The notes: a model not told the origin generated them from the letters alone. DNA of 34,067 nucleotides from Acidimicrobiales bacterium (GCA_020630195.1 JAHDBV010000013.1:1-34067), one strand, 5' to 3'; positions 6,396-15,097 are shown, counted from the first letter of the stretch. Numbers and translations are program-made.

Positions 6396-7570
6396 GCGCC
6401 GGGGCGGCGGAGCGCTTCCCGGAACGACACCCGGTCGGAGGCGAGGAGCGCCCGCACGTACACCCGCTCCGCCAGGGTCACGATCGCTGCGGTGGCCACC
6501 ATCGTCAGCACGACGGCCACGGCGAGCTCACCCACCGAGATCGTGTCGGCGGCGATGCGGCCCGGCACGGCGAACGGGCTGATGGTCGGGATCAGCGACA
6601 GCACCCGGGCGAGCGTCGTGGTCGGGTCGGTCGCCACGATGATGCTGGCGAAGTAGCTGAGCATCAGGACCACCGACACCGGCGCGAGCGCGGCCTGCGC
6701 GTCCTCCGCGGACGGAGCGAGCGACGCGCCGGCGGCGAAGATCGTGGCGTACAACACGAAGCCGAGCAGGAACCAGAGGAACGACCACACCACGACCCGC
6801 CCGGTCGACCCCGGCAGGTCGACCCCGGCCACCAGGGCGGCGACGAGTGCCGCGCCGGCGATGACGACGGCGTTGATGATCGCCACACCGCCGATGCCGA
6901 CGATCTTGCCGATCAGCAGGTCCCGGGCCCGGATCGAGGAGAGCACGAGCTCGACGACCTTCGTCGACTTCTCCTCGATGACGCCCATCATGATGAAGCC
7001 GCCGCCGGTCTGGACGGCGAGGAACAGCAGGATCACCGAGATGAACGGGACCGCTCCGGCGTCGCCGCCCATGGGCGGGTCGGTCTCGACGATGGTGGCG
7101 TCGGTCGAGGCGGCGAGGTCACTGATCTCGTCCGGGCCGAGGCCGTTCGCGATGAGCTCGTCGACGATGGCGAGCTGGCGCACCACGGCGGCGCCGAGTT
7201 CCGACTCCGAACCAGCCCGTTCGACGATCACGACCCGGCCGTCGATCACGAGATCGAGGTCGCCGTCGTCGAGGGCGAGTTGGGCCGCGGGTCGGGCGTC
7301 GAAGCGTTCGATCTCGAGGGTCTCGCCGGCCGTGCGAGCTGTCTCGGTGGCGGCGGCCTCGAGCCGGGGGGTGTCCTGCTCCGTCGCCACGAGCCCGACC
7401 CGGAGCGGATCGTCGCCGCCGAGCACGGCGTTGGCGACGAACCCGACGACGATCAGCAGGGTGGAGATCCCGAGGCTCGCGAGGAACACCTTCGAACGGA
7501 CGCGGGTCAGGAACTCGCGGCGGGCGATGAGAGCCACCGCGGTACGGCTGGGAAGACGGTGCAGGCTCAT
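6392..7570 (-). CDS. ABC-2 type exporter permease (NatB/YhaP-like)
   Basis: 392 aa membrane subunit of an exporter. There is one membrane helix near residues 28-50, then a roughly 130-residue loop probably outside the membrane, then about five helices in the second half. The stretch GVIEEKSTKVVELVLSS after the second helix is a hallmark of NatB-type permeases. The ATG at 7570 overlaps the ATPase stop as ATGA, so the two are co-translated. Related systems export sodium or drugs, or give resistance to membrane-active compounds. The substrate cannot be read here. A NarL-type two-component system is encoded divergently and probably controls the pair. Confidence 0.85.
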   Translation of the reverse strand: MSLHRLPSRTAVALIARREFLTRVRSKVFLASLGISTLLIVVGFVANAVLGGDDPLRVGLVATEQDTPRLEAAATETARTAGETLEIERFDARPAAQLALDDGDLDLVIDGRVVIVERAGSESELGAAVVRQLAIVDELIANGLGPDEISDLAASTDATIVETDPPMGGDAGAVPFISVILLFLAVQTGGGFIMMGVIEEKSTKVVELVLSSIRARDLLIGKIVGIGGVAIINAVVIAGAALVAALVAGVDLPGSTGRVVVWSFLWFLLGFVLYATIFAAGASLAPSAEDAQAALAPVSVVLMLSYFASIIVATDPTTTLARVLSLIPTISPFAVPGRIAADTISVGELAVAVVLTMVATAAIVTLAERVYVRALLASDRVSFREALRRPGA

Positions 7571-8445
7571 CGGGTCACCTCGGCGAAGACGGTGTTGAGG
7601 GTCGGGGGTTCGAACGTGAACTCGTCGATCGCCGCCAGTGCGCCGATGCGATCGAGCACCTCGGCCACGCCGTCGACGTCCACGCCGAATCGTGCGGACC
7701 GTTCGGTCGTGTCGTCCGGTGCCAGGTCGGCGAGGTGGGCCCAGTCGATCGGCTCGATCGTGCGGACTCGGAGCCGGGGCTCGCCGTGCGCCCGCCGGAC
7801 GCCGTCGATCGGCCCGGCGGCACGGACGCGGCCCTCGGCGATGATCGTGACGTCGTCGACGAGGTCGGCGACGACGTCGAGCTGGTGGGAGGAGAACAAC
7901 ACCGCCGCCCCGGCGCGGGCCCGAGCCCGCAACGCCTCGGCGAGCACGGTGACGGCCACCGGATCGAGCCCGTTGAACGGTTCGTCGAGCAGCAGGGTGT
8001 CCGGGTCGTGGACGAGCGCGACGGCCAGCTGGACACGCTGCTGGTTGCCGAAGCTCAGCTGGTCGAGCGGGGAGTCGAGCCGGTCGGCCAGCCCGAGGTC
8101 GCCGAGCACGGTCTCGGCCGATCGGCGTGCGTCGCGGCGGGCCATGCCCTTCAGGCGGCCGAAGAACTCGACCTGGGTGCCGATCGGCATCTTCGGATAG
8201 AGCCCACGTTGCTCGGGCAGATAGCCGATCCGGCGGAGCTGTGCCTCCTCGATCGGTTCACCGTCGAGCCGGATGGTGGCCCGGTCCGGTTGCACGAGCC
8301 CGAACACCGACCGCATCACGGTCGACTTTCCGGCACCGTTGGGCCCCAGGAATCCGGTGATCCGGCCCCGCTCGACCGTCAGGTCGACCCCGTCGGCGGC
8401 GACGACGTCGCCGTATCGCTTGTGGAGTTCTCGCACCTCGAGCAT
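7567..8445 (-). CDS. ABC transporter ATP-binding protein (NatA-like)
   Basis: 292 aa ATPase partner of the NatB-like permease. Walker A GPNGAGKST (34-42), Q-loop LPEQRGLY (77-84), signature LSFGNQQR (130-137), Walker B LLLDEP (151-156) and the switch His (SSHQLD, H187) are all visible. The signature has Phe-Gly-Asn in place of the common Ser-Gly-Gly, as in several NatA/YhaQ-type proteins. I prefer the ATG at 8445 (MLEVRELHKRYG) because it fits the domain start. The frame runs 21 codons further upstream, with no homology expected there. The last 70 residues (DUF4162-like) end in the typical PTLNTVFAEVT. Confidence 0.88.
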   Translation of the reverse strand: MLEVRELHKRYGDVVAADGVDLTVERGRITGFLGPNGAGKSTVMRSVFGLVQPDRATIRLDGEPIEEAQLRRIGYLPEQRGLYPKMPIGTQVEFFGRLKGMARRDARRSAETVLGDLGLADRLDSPLDQLSFGNQQRVQLAVALVHDPDTLLLDEPFNGLDPVAVTVLAEALRARARAGAAVLFSSHQLDVVADLVDDVTIIAEGRVRAAGPIDGVRRAHGEPRLRVRTIEPIDWAHLADLAPDDTTERSARFGVDVDGVAEVLDRIGALAAIDEFTFEPPTLNTVFAEVTR

Positions 8446-8564
8446 GGGGAGCAGCCTCGCCCGGATCGGGTGCCGTCGCATCGGCGGCGGGAGCGACCGC
8501 CTCTCCACCCTCCGGCGGAACCCCGCTCCGCCGCGTGGCCGACGATGTGGCGCGGCAGGGCATC

Positions 8565-8576
8565 TACGATCGCGGC
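8565..8576 (+). promoter_or_regulatory. -10 box for leaderless transcript of sensor kinase
   Basis: TACGAT (8565-8570) followed by exactly 6 nt and then GTG (8577) is the layout of leaderless actinobacterial genes, where transcription starts at the start codon. No Shine-Dalgarno is seen. This supports choosing GTG 8577 over the upstream GTG at 8535. Confidence 0.55.
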
Positions 8577-9884
8577 GTGACCGCCCCGTCGACCCCCGAG
8601 ATGCCCCGGCTGAGTTCGTCCCGGCGCAGCCTCGCCCTCGACGTCGTCGTGGCCGTCGTGCTCCTCACCTGCGGGCTCGCGCTGCTCTGGTTCCAGTACG
8701 ACCAGAACAACGGCACGATCCTGCCCGGTGTCGATGCCCCGGATCGGAACCTCGCGATGATCGGGTTGTCGCTCGTGGTCGTGCCGGTGGCCGTCCGGCG
8801 GTTGGCGCCGATCGGTGCGCTCGCGCTCGGCGCCGTCGCCTTCGTCGTCGTGCGGTGGATCCTCGTGCCCGAGTACCAGGTGACCTCGATCGCGTTGTTC
8901 CTCCTGCTCTACGGCGCCGGCAGGTGGTCGGATCGGCCACGGGTGCGCAACGGTGCGCGGGCCATCGCGGTCGTCGGCCTCCTCGTCGTGCTCATCCGAT
9001 CGTTGATCCTCGAGTGGGACGCGTTCGTCGGCGTGGTCATGAGCGCGAGCCGGTTCGCTCTGGTCGCCGGCGTCGGTCTCACGTTCAACGTCGTGTTCGT
9101 GCTCACCTCGGTGCTGGCCGGCGAGCTCGCCCGGGGCCGGGCCGACCGGGAGCGGGATCTCGCCATCCGGACGCTGGAACTCCAGGCCGAGCGTGAGGAG
9201 AACGCCCGGCGTGCCGTGCTCGACGAACGGGTACGGATCGCTCGGGAGCTCCACGACGTCGTGGCCCATCACGTGAGTGTGATGGGTGTGCAGGCGGGAG
9301 CCGCCCGTCGGGTGATGTCGACCCAGCCGGCCGCTGCGGCCGAAGCGCTCGAGGCGGTCGAGGAGTCGTCGCGTCAGGCCGTGGTCGAGCTCCATCGGCT
9401 CCTCGGCTTCCTCCGCGACGCCGACGAGACCGATGGCCTCGATCCGACACCCGAGCTGGATCGCCTCGACGAACTCGTCGCCTCGGTGCGTTCGGCCGGG
9501 CTCGACGTCGAACTCGAGATCGCCGGCGACCCCCGGTCCGTGCCCGGCAGTGTCGGCGTCTCGGCCTATCGGATCGTGCAGGAGGCCCTCACGAACGTGT
9601 TGCGCCACGCTCGAGCCGATCGGGCCACGGTGTGTGTGCGGTATGAACCCACCCGGCTCGTCGTGTCGATCGTCGACGACGGCCGCGGTGGAAGCACGAA
9701 CGCCGAGCCGACCACGGGAGGCAACGGTCTGCGTGGCATGGGGGAGCGGGCGGCCCTCGTCGGCGGCTCGGTGACCCACGGCCCGAATCCGGGTGGTGGC
9801 TTCCGGGTCCGTGCGGAACTTCCCACCGCCGCGATGCCCCGACGGGCCCCACTCGATGCGGCGAGCAACGGAGCCGCATCGTGA
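8577..9884 (+). CDS. NarL-family sensor histidine kinase
   Basis: 435 aa membrane sensor that should autophosphorylate and pass phosphate to the response regulator encoded next. The N-terminal half holds four to six hydrophobic helices between residues 20 and 185 with very short loops, so the signal is probably sensed in or at the membrane. A HisKA_3 dimerisation domain follows (RIARELHDVVAHHVS, phospho-His 226), then a HATPase domain (QEALTNVLRHA N-box; GNGLRGMGERA G-box). The TGA stop overlaps the regulator's GTG by 4 nt. It is divergent to the NatAB-like exporter, the usual arrangement when such a pair controls an ABC exporter. Confidence 0.9.
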   Translation: MTAPSTPEMPRLSSSRRSLALDVVVAVVLLTCGLALLWFQYDQNNGTILPGVDAPDRNLAMIGLSLVVVPVAVRRLAPIGALALGAVAFVVVRWILVPEYQVTSIALFLLLYGAGRWSDRPRVRNGARAIAVVGLLVVLIRSLILEWDAFVGVVMSASRFALVAGVGLTFNVVFVLTSVLAGELARGRADRERDLAIRTLELQAEREENARRAVLDERVRIARELHDVVAHHVSVMGVQAGAARRVMSTQPAAAAEALEAVEESSRQAVVELHRLLGFLRDADETDGLDPTPELDRLDELVASVRSAGLDVELEIAGDPRSVPGSVGVSAYRIVQEALTNVLRHARADRATVCVRYEPTRLVVSIVDDGRGGSTNAEPTTGGNGLRGMGERAALVGGSVTHGPNPGGGFRVRAELPTAAMPRRAPLDAASNGAAS

Positions 9885-10537
9885 TCCGCGTCCTGCTCGC
9901 CGACGACCAGGAGATGGTGCGCGCCGGGTTCCGCCTGCTGCTGTCGGCCGAGGACGACATCGAGGTCGTCGGTGAGGCCGCCCACGGCGAGGAGGCCGAG
10001 CAACTCGTCGCGCTCCGGCGTCCCGACGTCGTGCTCATGGACATCCAGATGCCGATCCTCGACGGACTGTCGGCGACCCGCCGGATCGTCGACCGTCATC
10101 CCGATGTGCGGGTGCTGATCCTGACCACGTTCCAGCGCGACGACGACATCTTCGAGGCACTCCGGGCCGGAGCGAGTGGCTATCTGCTGAAGCTCGCACG
10201 GCCGGAGGAGCTCATCGACGCGATCCGCGTGATCGCCGGCGGGCAGGCACTGTTGTCGCCGTCGGTCACGAAGCGGGTCCTCGAGACCTTCACCGGTGCG
10301 ACCCCCGCCACCACACGGGCCCCGTCGGCCGTCGACCAGCTGACCGAACGGGAGCACGAGGTGCTGTGCCTCGTGGCCGCCGGACACTCGAACGCGGAGA
10401 TCGCCGAGCAGCTGATCCTGGGTGAGGCGACCATCAAGACCCACGTCTCGAACGTGCTGTCGAAGCTCGGCCTGCGGGATCGGGTCCAGGCCGTGGTCTT
10501 CGCCTACGAACACGGGATCGTGGTGCCCGGCGTCTGA
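9881..10537 (+). CDS. NarL/FixJ-family response regulator
   Basis: 218 aa DNA-binding regulator. The receiver domain spans residues 1-120, with the acidic pocket (D8, D9), the phospho-acceptor D54 (VLMDIQMP) and a Lys at the expected place (LLKLARPEEL). The LuxR-type helix-turn-helix spans about 150-215 (LTEREHEVLCLVAAGHSNAEIAEQLILGEATIKTHVSNVLSKLGLRDR region). The start is the GTG at 9881, coupled to the kinase stop (GTGA). Likely targets are its own operon and the divergent exporter promoter within 8446-8576. That is inference from gene order. Confidence 0.92.
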   Translation: MIRVLLADDQEMVRAGFRLLLSAEDDIEVVGEAAHGEEAEQLVALRRPDVVLMDIQMPILDGLSATRRIVDRHPDVRVLILTTFQRDDDIFEALRAGASGYLLKLARPEELIDAIRVIAGGQALLSPSVTKRVLETFTGATPATTRAPSAVDQLTEREHEVLCLVAAGHSNAEIAEQLILGEATIKTHVSNVLSKLGLRDRVQAVVFAYEHGIVVPGV

Positions 10538-10577
10538 ACGGGTTGCGGTGTCGGCGCCGCCGATGCCACCGTGCAGC

Positions 10578-11453
10578 ATGCATCCGGTCCACGTCGCCCG
10601 TCGGCTCGCCGCCGCCCTCGAACCGGTCATCGGGGCCGTGTTCTTCCTCCCCGAGAACCACGACGCCTATGCGGCGCTCGGCTTCGGGCCGAGCCCGAGG
10701 TCCGACGCCGGCGTCGCCCGGCCGGACGGCCCGGCCTACGTCGCATCGCGGGCCAGTTGTCTCGGTTCGACCGGTGCCCCCGTCGTCGCGGCCGCGTTCG
10801 GGGTGTTCTCGCCCCGGCTCATCGACGGGGCGCTCGCCGCGGCCGTCGACGTCGCCCCCGACGAACTCGCGGAGGTCCGCCTGCAGGCCGCCGCATCCGG
10901 GCTCGAACGGATCCTCGGGCCGGCCGACGCCCGGGTGGACGAGGTGGCGCAGCGACTCGGGGCCGCCGTCGCCGATCTCGGCGTGCCGAGCCGGGCCCTC
11001 TACGCGGGTCTACGCGGCCTCCCGCCGGTCACGGGCGGGTGGGCCGGTCTCCATCGTGCGGGTGACCTCGCACGGGAGTACCGAGGTGACTGCCACAACA
11101 TCGCCTGGTCGGCGCGTGGTCTGGGAGCCTGTGAGATCGGCCTGCTCACCGAACTCTGGTGGGGGCTACCCGCACGGTCCTACGTCCGCAGTCGGGGGTG
11201 GACCGACGCCGACCTCGACGCCGCCTCGCAACGGCTCGAGACCTCCGGGCTGCTCGACGGCGAGGAGCTCACCACCGCTGGTCGGGAACTCCGCGAGTCG
11301 ATCGAGCAGGACACCGATCGCCAGTGTGAGCCGCTCGTCGCCGCCCTCGGCGACGACATCGAGGAGCTCATCGCCACCCTGCGTGGATGGTCGAAACAGG
11401 TCCAGGCCGGCTTCGGGTATCCCGCCAACAGTCCGCTCGACGTCGCCGACTGA
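10578..11453 (+). CDS. SCO6745-like helix-turn-helix family protein
   Basis: 291 aa, soluble, no signal peptide. The N-terminal half is rich in paired Ala/Leu helices (HVARRLAAALEPVIGAVFF; YAALGF). The C-terminal half contains GLHRAGDLAREYRGDCHNIAWSARGLGACEIGLLTELWWGLP-type segments and a winged-helix-like part (RGWTDADLDAASQRLETSGLLDGEELTTAGRELRESIE). This is the pattern of the actinobacterial SCO6745 family, which has no firm function that I know of. I chose the ATG at 10578. An in-frame ATG at 10563 is possible. It follows the response regulator by 40 nt and may be co-transcribed, though no partner role is evident. Confidence 0.7.
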   Translation: MHPVHVARRLAAALEPVIGAVFFLPENHDAYAALGFGPSPRSDAGVARPDGPAYVASRASCLGSTGAPVVAAAFGVFSPRLIDGALAAAVDVAPDELAEVRLQAAASGLERILGPADARVDEVAQRLGAAVADLGVPSRALYAGLRGLPPVTGGWAGLHRAGDLAREYRGDCHNIAWSARGLGACEIGLLTELWWGLPARSYVRSRGWTDADLDAASQRLETSGLLDGEELTTAGRELRESIEQDTDRQCEPLVAALGDDIEELIATLRGWSKQVQAGFGYPANSPLDVAD

Positions 11454-11465
11454 GCGGGAACCCGA

Positions 11466-11494
11466 CTGGCAAGCCGTCGGCGACCCGGTACAGT
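11466..11494 (+). promoter_or_regulatory. Promoter of tRNA-Cys
   Basis: CTGGCA (11466-11471), a 17-bp spacer, then TACAGT (11489-11494). The first tRNA base is 11 nt downstream of the -10 box, a normal distance for a tRNA with a very short leader. Confidence 0.6.
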
Positions 11495-11504
11495 CATGCG
11501 TCCC

Positions 11505-11581
11505 GCGCAGGTGCCCGAGTGGCCTAAGGGAGCGGCCTGCAAAGCCGTGATTCGCGGGTTCAAATCCCGCCCTGCGCTCCA
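11505..11581 (+). tRNA. tRNA-Cys (anticodon GCA)
   Basis: The acceptor stem GCGCAGG (11505-11511) pairs with CCTGCGC (11571-11577), discriminator T (11578), and CCA is encoded (11579-11581). The anticodon loop CTGCAAA sits between CGGC and GCCG and gives anticodon GCA. The T-arm has the standard GCGGGTTCAAATCCCGC. All stems close by eye. Confidence 0.95.
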
Positions 11582-11591
11582 AACATCCCGA

Positions 11592-11620
11592 GTGCCAAAG
11601 CAGCGTGGTCTTGCTACTCT
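11592..11620 (+). promoter_or_regulatory. Promoter of tRNA-Val
   Basis: GTGCCA (11592-11597), a 17-bp spacer, then TACTCT (11615-11620), 11 nt before the mature tRNA start. This suggests the second tRNA has its own start as well as read-through from tRNA-Cys. Confidence 0.5.
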
Positions 11621-11631
11621 GCGGCGTTCCG

Positions 11632-11705
11632 GGGCCATTAGCTCAGTTGGCTAGAGCGCCTGCATGACGCGCAGGAGGTCGGGGGTTCGATTCCCTCACG
11701 GCCCA
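11632..11705 (+). tRNA. tRNA-Val (anticodon GAC)
   Basis: The anticodon stem CCTGC/GCAGG encloses loop ATGACGC, giving anticodon GAC. The acceptor GGGCCAT (11632-11638) pairs with ACGGCCC (11698-11704) with one A-C mismatch at pair 6-67. The discriminator is A (11705). CCA is not encoded (the next bases are CGG), unlike the tRNA-Cys beside it, so it must be added after transcription. Confidence 0.93.
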
Positions 11706-11707
11706 CG

Positions 11708-11760
11708 GGAGTCCTTCGGACTCCGCCCCGGGCCCGGCTCTGCCGGGCTCGCTGCGTTTT
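11708..11760 (+). terminator. Double-hairpin terminator after the tRNA pair
   Basis: GGAGTCC (11708-11714)/GGACTCC (11718-11724) with a 3-nt loop is followed by GCCCGGC (11732-11738)/GCCGGGC (11742-11748) with loop TCT, then GCGTTTT (11754-11760). Two perfect 7-bp stems and a T run directly after the last tRNA fit a terminator. Confidence 0.75.
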
Positions 11761-11783
11761 CGGCCCGTGGCTCCGGCGACCGC

Positions 11784-12962
11784 TCAGATGGCGAGGTCGT
11801 GGACGTTGTAGTCCCGCAGGATCCGCTCGGCGTTGGCGGGGGTGTGCCGGACCTCGTCCTCGAGGCCGACGAACGGTGCGTATCCGAACGGGACCTCGTC
11901 CGGGTGGTGCTGGCTGCGGGCGTCGATGGCGAGGGCGATCACCGCGGCCCGGTCGCGGATGCGTCGTTCGTCGTAGACCGGGTCGGGGGTGTCCGACGCC
12001 GTCAACCGGAGCTTGCCGGCCACACCCAACACACTCGACCGCTTGTGGAACCCGAACGTGATCGAGATCCGCGGATCGGGTGAGCTGTTCGCGAACGAGC
12101 CGTGCACGATCTGGCGGTTGACCATGGTCACGTCACCGGCCGCGCACACGAGTGGGACGGCGTCGGGCAACAGATCGCTCCCGGCGTTCGCCGCGACCAT
12201 GCCGACGATGTCTGCCCGGCCCTCCCGATGGCTGCCCGGTACGACCCACAGCGCGTTCGCCGCCGTGGTGTCGTGCAACTGGACCTGGAAGTTGAAGCCG
12301 TGGATGTCGGGATCCCAGTCGGGTCGATCCCAGTGGGTCGCCCCGTCCTGATGCCAACCCACCGACGAGCCCAGCCCGGGGAGCTTCACGAAGATCGCGT
12401 CGTTGTACGGGACGAAGTCGTCGCCGTTCACCGAGGCGGCCGCAGCGAGGAGCGCGGGATGGCCGTAGAGGCGGAGGGCCTCGGGCATCAGCATGCACAT
12501 GCCGAACACGAGGTGGACGACGTGGCTGGGGGCGTCCTCGTCGACGGCCGGCTCGGCCATCTTCGTGGGATGACGCCCGGCGAGCAGCGTGGTGCCACCC
12601 CAGGGGTCGGACAGCGGCCGGGTCAACACGAACGGCTCGACGGCGAAGTCCCGACCGAGTGCCGGGCGACCGTGTCGATCGAGCCCGGCCTTCGGGCGCA
12701 CCGGCGCCCCGTCGATCACGTCGTCCATCGCCCGGCGGAGTGCGTCGATCTCGGCGTCGTCGACGACTCCTTCGAACACGTAGGCGCCGTGCTCGGCATA
12801 GGCGGCGAGGATCTCGGGGTGGAGTCGGCCGTCCGCGTCGCGACGCAACGGTCCACGGATGCCGAGGGTCGTGGCGTGGCGGGCTCGACGGTCGGCGTGT
12901 GCCGACACGGCGGCGGCGTGGGCCGCCCGACTCGGCGTTGGGGCGGGCGTGGTGCTCGTCAT
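11784..12962 (-). CDS. Phytanoyl-CoA dioxygenase (PhyH) family Fe(II)/2-oxoglutarate oxygenase
   Basis: 392 aa soluble oxygenase predicted to hydroxylate an organic substrate using Fe(II), O2 and 2-oxoglutarate. The iron ligands are visible as WHQDG (H204, D206) and QIVHGSF (H287), with an Arg about 11 residues later (R298) to bind 2-oxoglutarate. VPGSHREG (241-248) is typical of PhyH proteins. The N-terminal 45 residues are Ala/Arg/His-rich and probably not part of the fold. The ATG at 12962 has GAGGGAG about 14 nt upstream and a TAGGTT -10-like box behind it. The substrate is unknown. The family includes enzymes for lipids, ectoine-type solutes and natural products. Confidence 0.87.
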   Translation of the reverse strand: MTSTTPAPTPSRAAHAAAVSAHADRRARHATTLGIRGPLRRDADGRLHPEILAAYAEHGAYVFEGVVDDAEIDALRRAMDDVIDGAPVRPKAGLDRHGRPALGRDFAVEPFVLTRPLSDPWGGTTLLAGRHPTKMAEPAVDEDAPSHVVHLVFGMCMLMPEALRLYGHPALLAAAASVNGDDFVPYNDAIFVKLPGLGSSVGWHQDGATHWDRPDWDPDIHGFNFQVQLHDTTAANALWVVPGSHREGRADIVGMVAANAGSDLLPDAVPLVCAAGDVTMVNRQIVHGSFANSSPDPRISITFGFHKRSSVLGVAGKLRLTASDTPDPVYDERRIRDRAAVIALAIDARSQHHPDEVPFGYAPFVGLEDEVRHTPANAERILRDYNVHDLAI

Positions 12963-13030
12963 GGGTCCGATCGCTCCCTCGTCACTTCGAACCTAGGTGC
13001 CGGGCGGTCGGGGGGCCAGCGGGCCGTGCC

Positions 13031-15037
13031 TCAACAGGCCGTGATGATCCGGGTCTGATCCCAGTCGTCGTCGTCCATGCCGGCGGTGACCTCGATCGAC
13101 GTGGGCGAGAGTCGGCGGATCGTGTCGCTGTCGCCGAACGCGTTGTAGCCGTGCTGGTCGGGGGTGTTGGCCAGCCAGTGCGTCTCGGACAGCGTCGAAC
13201 GCAGCACGCCGAGGATCTCCCGGTTCATCGAGATGACGGCGGTGACCTCGCTGTCCTCGGCCCCGCCGTCGGCGTGGAGCAGTGCCGAACAGATCGTGGT
13301 GCCACCGGCGACGCTGTCGATCCACAGATCGTCGAACTCGGTCTCCGAGCTCGGGATCGAACGGATCCAGAGGCGTTCCCCCAGCACCACACCCGTCCTC
13401 TCGACCCAGAGGAAGACGTGGGCGTCCGAGGTGTACTCACCCTCCTGGACGCCGTCGCCGGGCTCGGGCATCACGGTGAGCTGCGCCGTGGGTGTGACGG
13501 TGAGCAGGCCGGCGGGCGTTGTCGTCGTGGTGGTCGTGGTCGGAGCCGTGGTGGTCGTTGTGGGAGCGGTGGTGGTCGTGGTCGGCGCGGTGGTCGTGGT
13601 CGTGGGTGCCGTCGTGGTGGTGGTCGGTGCGGCCGTCGTGCTGGTCGTCATGGTCGGGCCGGTCGTCGTGGGTGGGCCCGATGTGGTCGTCGAGGTCACG
13701 GTCGTCGGCGCCGCGGTGGTCGAGGTCGTGGTGGTCACGACGGCGAGCGACGTCGGTGCGCCGGCGATCGTCGAGCTCGGCACCGTCGAGACGACGACGG
13801 TGGTGCTCGTGGGAGCGGGGAGTGAGGTCACGGCGGTGGTCGAGGTGGTCTCGAAGGCGAGGGCGGCGGGGGCGGGTTCGGGGCTGTCGAACACGGCGGG
13901 CGCGGTGGCGATGGCGGCGGGCGCGGCGACGGCGCCGGTGGCGGCGACGGTGCCGACACGGACGACGGCGTTGCCGCTGGCCGAGGTGGCGGACGAGAGC
14001 ACCTCGGCGAGCCTCGGCGTCTGGGCGAGCCAGGTGAGCGGCCCGGCCGCACGGCCGGTGGCGCCGAGGGACACGTTGAGGAAGGCGCGCACCACGTCGG
14101 GGTCGAACTGGCTGCCCGCGCACGCCACCAACTCCTCGCGGGCCTGTTCCGGCGACCACGCCGTCTTGTACGAGCGCGTGGAGGTCATCGTGTCGTAGGC
14201 GTCGGCGACCGCGACGATGCGGCCGGCGAGGTTGATCTCCCGGCCCGCGAGGCCCATCGGATAGCCGTCGCCGTCCCAGCGTTCGTGGTGCTGGGTGGCG
14301 GCGGAGAGCCAGCCGCCGAGCCACGGGTAGAGCGGTGCCAACATCGCCGCGGCGGCTGCGGGATGGCCACGCAGTTCCTGCCACTCCTCATCCGTCGGGC
14401 GTCCGTCCTTGCGGAGGATGTCTCCGGACACCGCCAACTTGCCGACGTCGTGGACGAGGGCGGCCCAGTGGAGCTTCTCCCGGGCCGACTCGGGGAGTCC
14501 CATCTCGATGGCGATGAGGTCGCTGTAGGCGCGGACGCGTTCGGAGTGCCCTCGGGTCAGTCGGTCGTGGTCGTTGAGGGCGGTCATGAGCACGAGGAGG
14601 TTCTCGGCGGCCTCGGCCGGCGTGGACCCGAGGGAGCCACCCTCGGCGAGGCGGCGTTGGAGGTCGCGGGCGGAGCCCTGTTTGAGAGCGAGTCGGTACT
14701 TGCTGGGCGCGTTGTCGGGGAAGACCAGCGACATCTTCATCAACACGGCCACGGGAAGGAGGCGTCGTGCGAGCCGCCGGCCGGCGGCGACCGCAGCGCT
14801 GGAGGCCGTGAGCACGGCGGCCCACCAGGCGATCGTCTGGAACCAGCCCGAGGGCTTCGGCAGCAACTCGGCCACGAGCGCTCCGACGAGATAGCCGAGC
14901 ACGAACGGGATCAGGAACGAGATCAGCCGGACCAGTGCGGGTGCGACGCGCTGCGACTCCCACCGGCGGACGTCGCGACGTTCCGCCTGGGATCGGGCCG
15001 AACCGCCGGTGGCGGTTGTGTGGACTCCGTCGGTCAC
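13031..15037 (-). CDS. Membrane HD-GYP protein with Thr-rich linker and C-terminal outside domain (paralogue 1)
   Basis: 668 aa, likely a c-di-GMP phosphodiesterase or sensor. Layout: two membrane helices (about 33-58 and 66-88), a cytosolic HD-GYP domain with GHSERV (H164), LVHDVGK (H196, D197), RGHP (H225), HHERWDGDGYP (250-260) and DAYDT (D279), an Ala/Val-rich likely membrane helix (359-383), a Thr-rich mucin-like linker (397-508, repeats of APTTTTT), and a compact C-terminal domain (509-668) with two Cys (583, 668) that could pair outside the cell. All metal-binding and GYP residues look intact. The start is a GTG at 15037. The paralogue's sequence aligns from residue 8 on, which supports this frame. 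It lies 60 bp downstream of its paralogue, so the two are probably co-transcribed. Confidence 0.85.
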   Translation of the reverse strand: MTDGVHTTATGGSARSQAERRDVRRWESQRVAPALVRLISFLIPFVLGYLVGALVAELLPKPSGWFQTIAWWAAVLTASSAAVAAGRRLARRLLPVAVLMKMSLVFPDNAPSKYRLALKQGSARDLQRRLAEGGSLGSTPAEAAENLLVLMTALNDHDRLTRGHSERVRAYSDLIAIEMGLPESAREKLHWAALVHDVGKLAVSGDILRKDGRPTDEEWQELRGHPAAAAAMLAPLYPWLGGWLSAATQHHERWDGDGYPMGLAGREINLAGRIVAVADAYDTMTSTRSYKTAWSPEQAREELVACAGSQFDPDVVRAFLNVSLGATGRAAGPLTWLAQTPRLAEVLSSATSASGNAVVRVGTVAATGAVAAPAAIATAPAVFDSPEPAPAALAFETTSTTAVTSLPAPTSTTVVVSTVPSSTIAGAPTSLAVVTTTTSTTAAPTTVTSTTTSGPPTTTGPTMTTSTTAAPTTTTTAPTTTTTAPTTTTTAPTTTTTAPTTTTTTTTPAGLLTVTPTAQLTVMPEPGDGVQEGEYTSDAHVFLWVERTGVVLGERLWIRSIPSSETEFDDLWIDSVAGGTTICSALLHADGGAEDSEVTAVISMNREILGVLRSTLSETHWLANTPDQHGYNAFGDSDTIRRLSPTSIEVTAGMDDDDWDQTRIITAC
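13515..13640 (-). repeat. Thr-codon repeat encoding APTTTTT units (paralogue 1)
   Basis: About 125 bp of near-tandem 21-bp units coding Ala-Pro followed by five or more Thr, visible on the plus strand as GGTGGTCGTGGTCGG-like repeats. Codons within units vary (ACC, ACG, ACA), so this is an expanded protein linker and not a young microsatellite, although copy number could still slip. Confidence 0.8.
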
Positions 15038-15097
15038 CCCCCAGAATTCGGTATAGGTGTCACCGACCTTGAGTGGGTGGTCTGACCTGCCAGGCGA

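Noticed and set aside
13515..13640. Regularly spaced repeats that could be taken for a CRISPR array
   Set aside because: The repeats are in frame inside a coding gene, code for APTTTTT units, have no unique spacers and no cas genes nearby.
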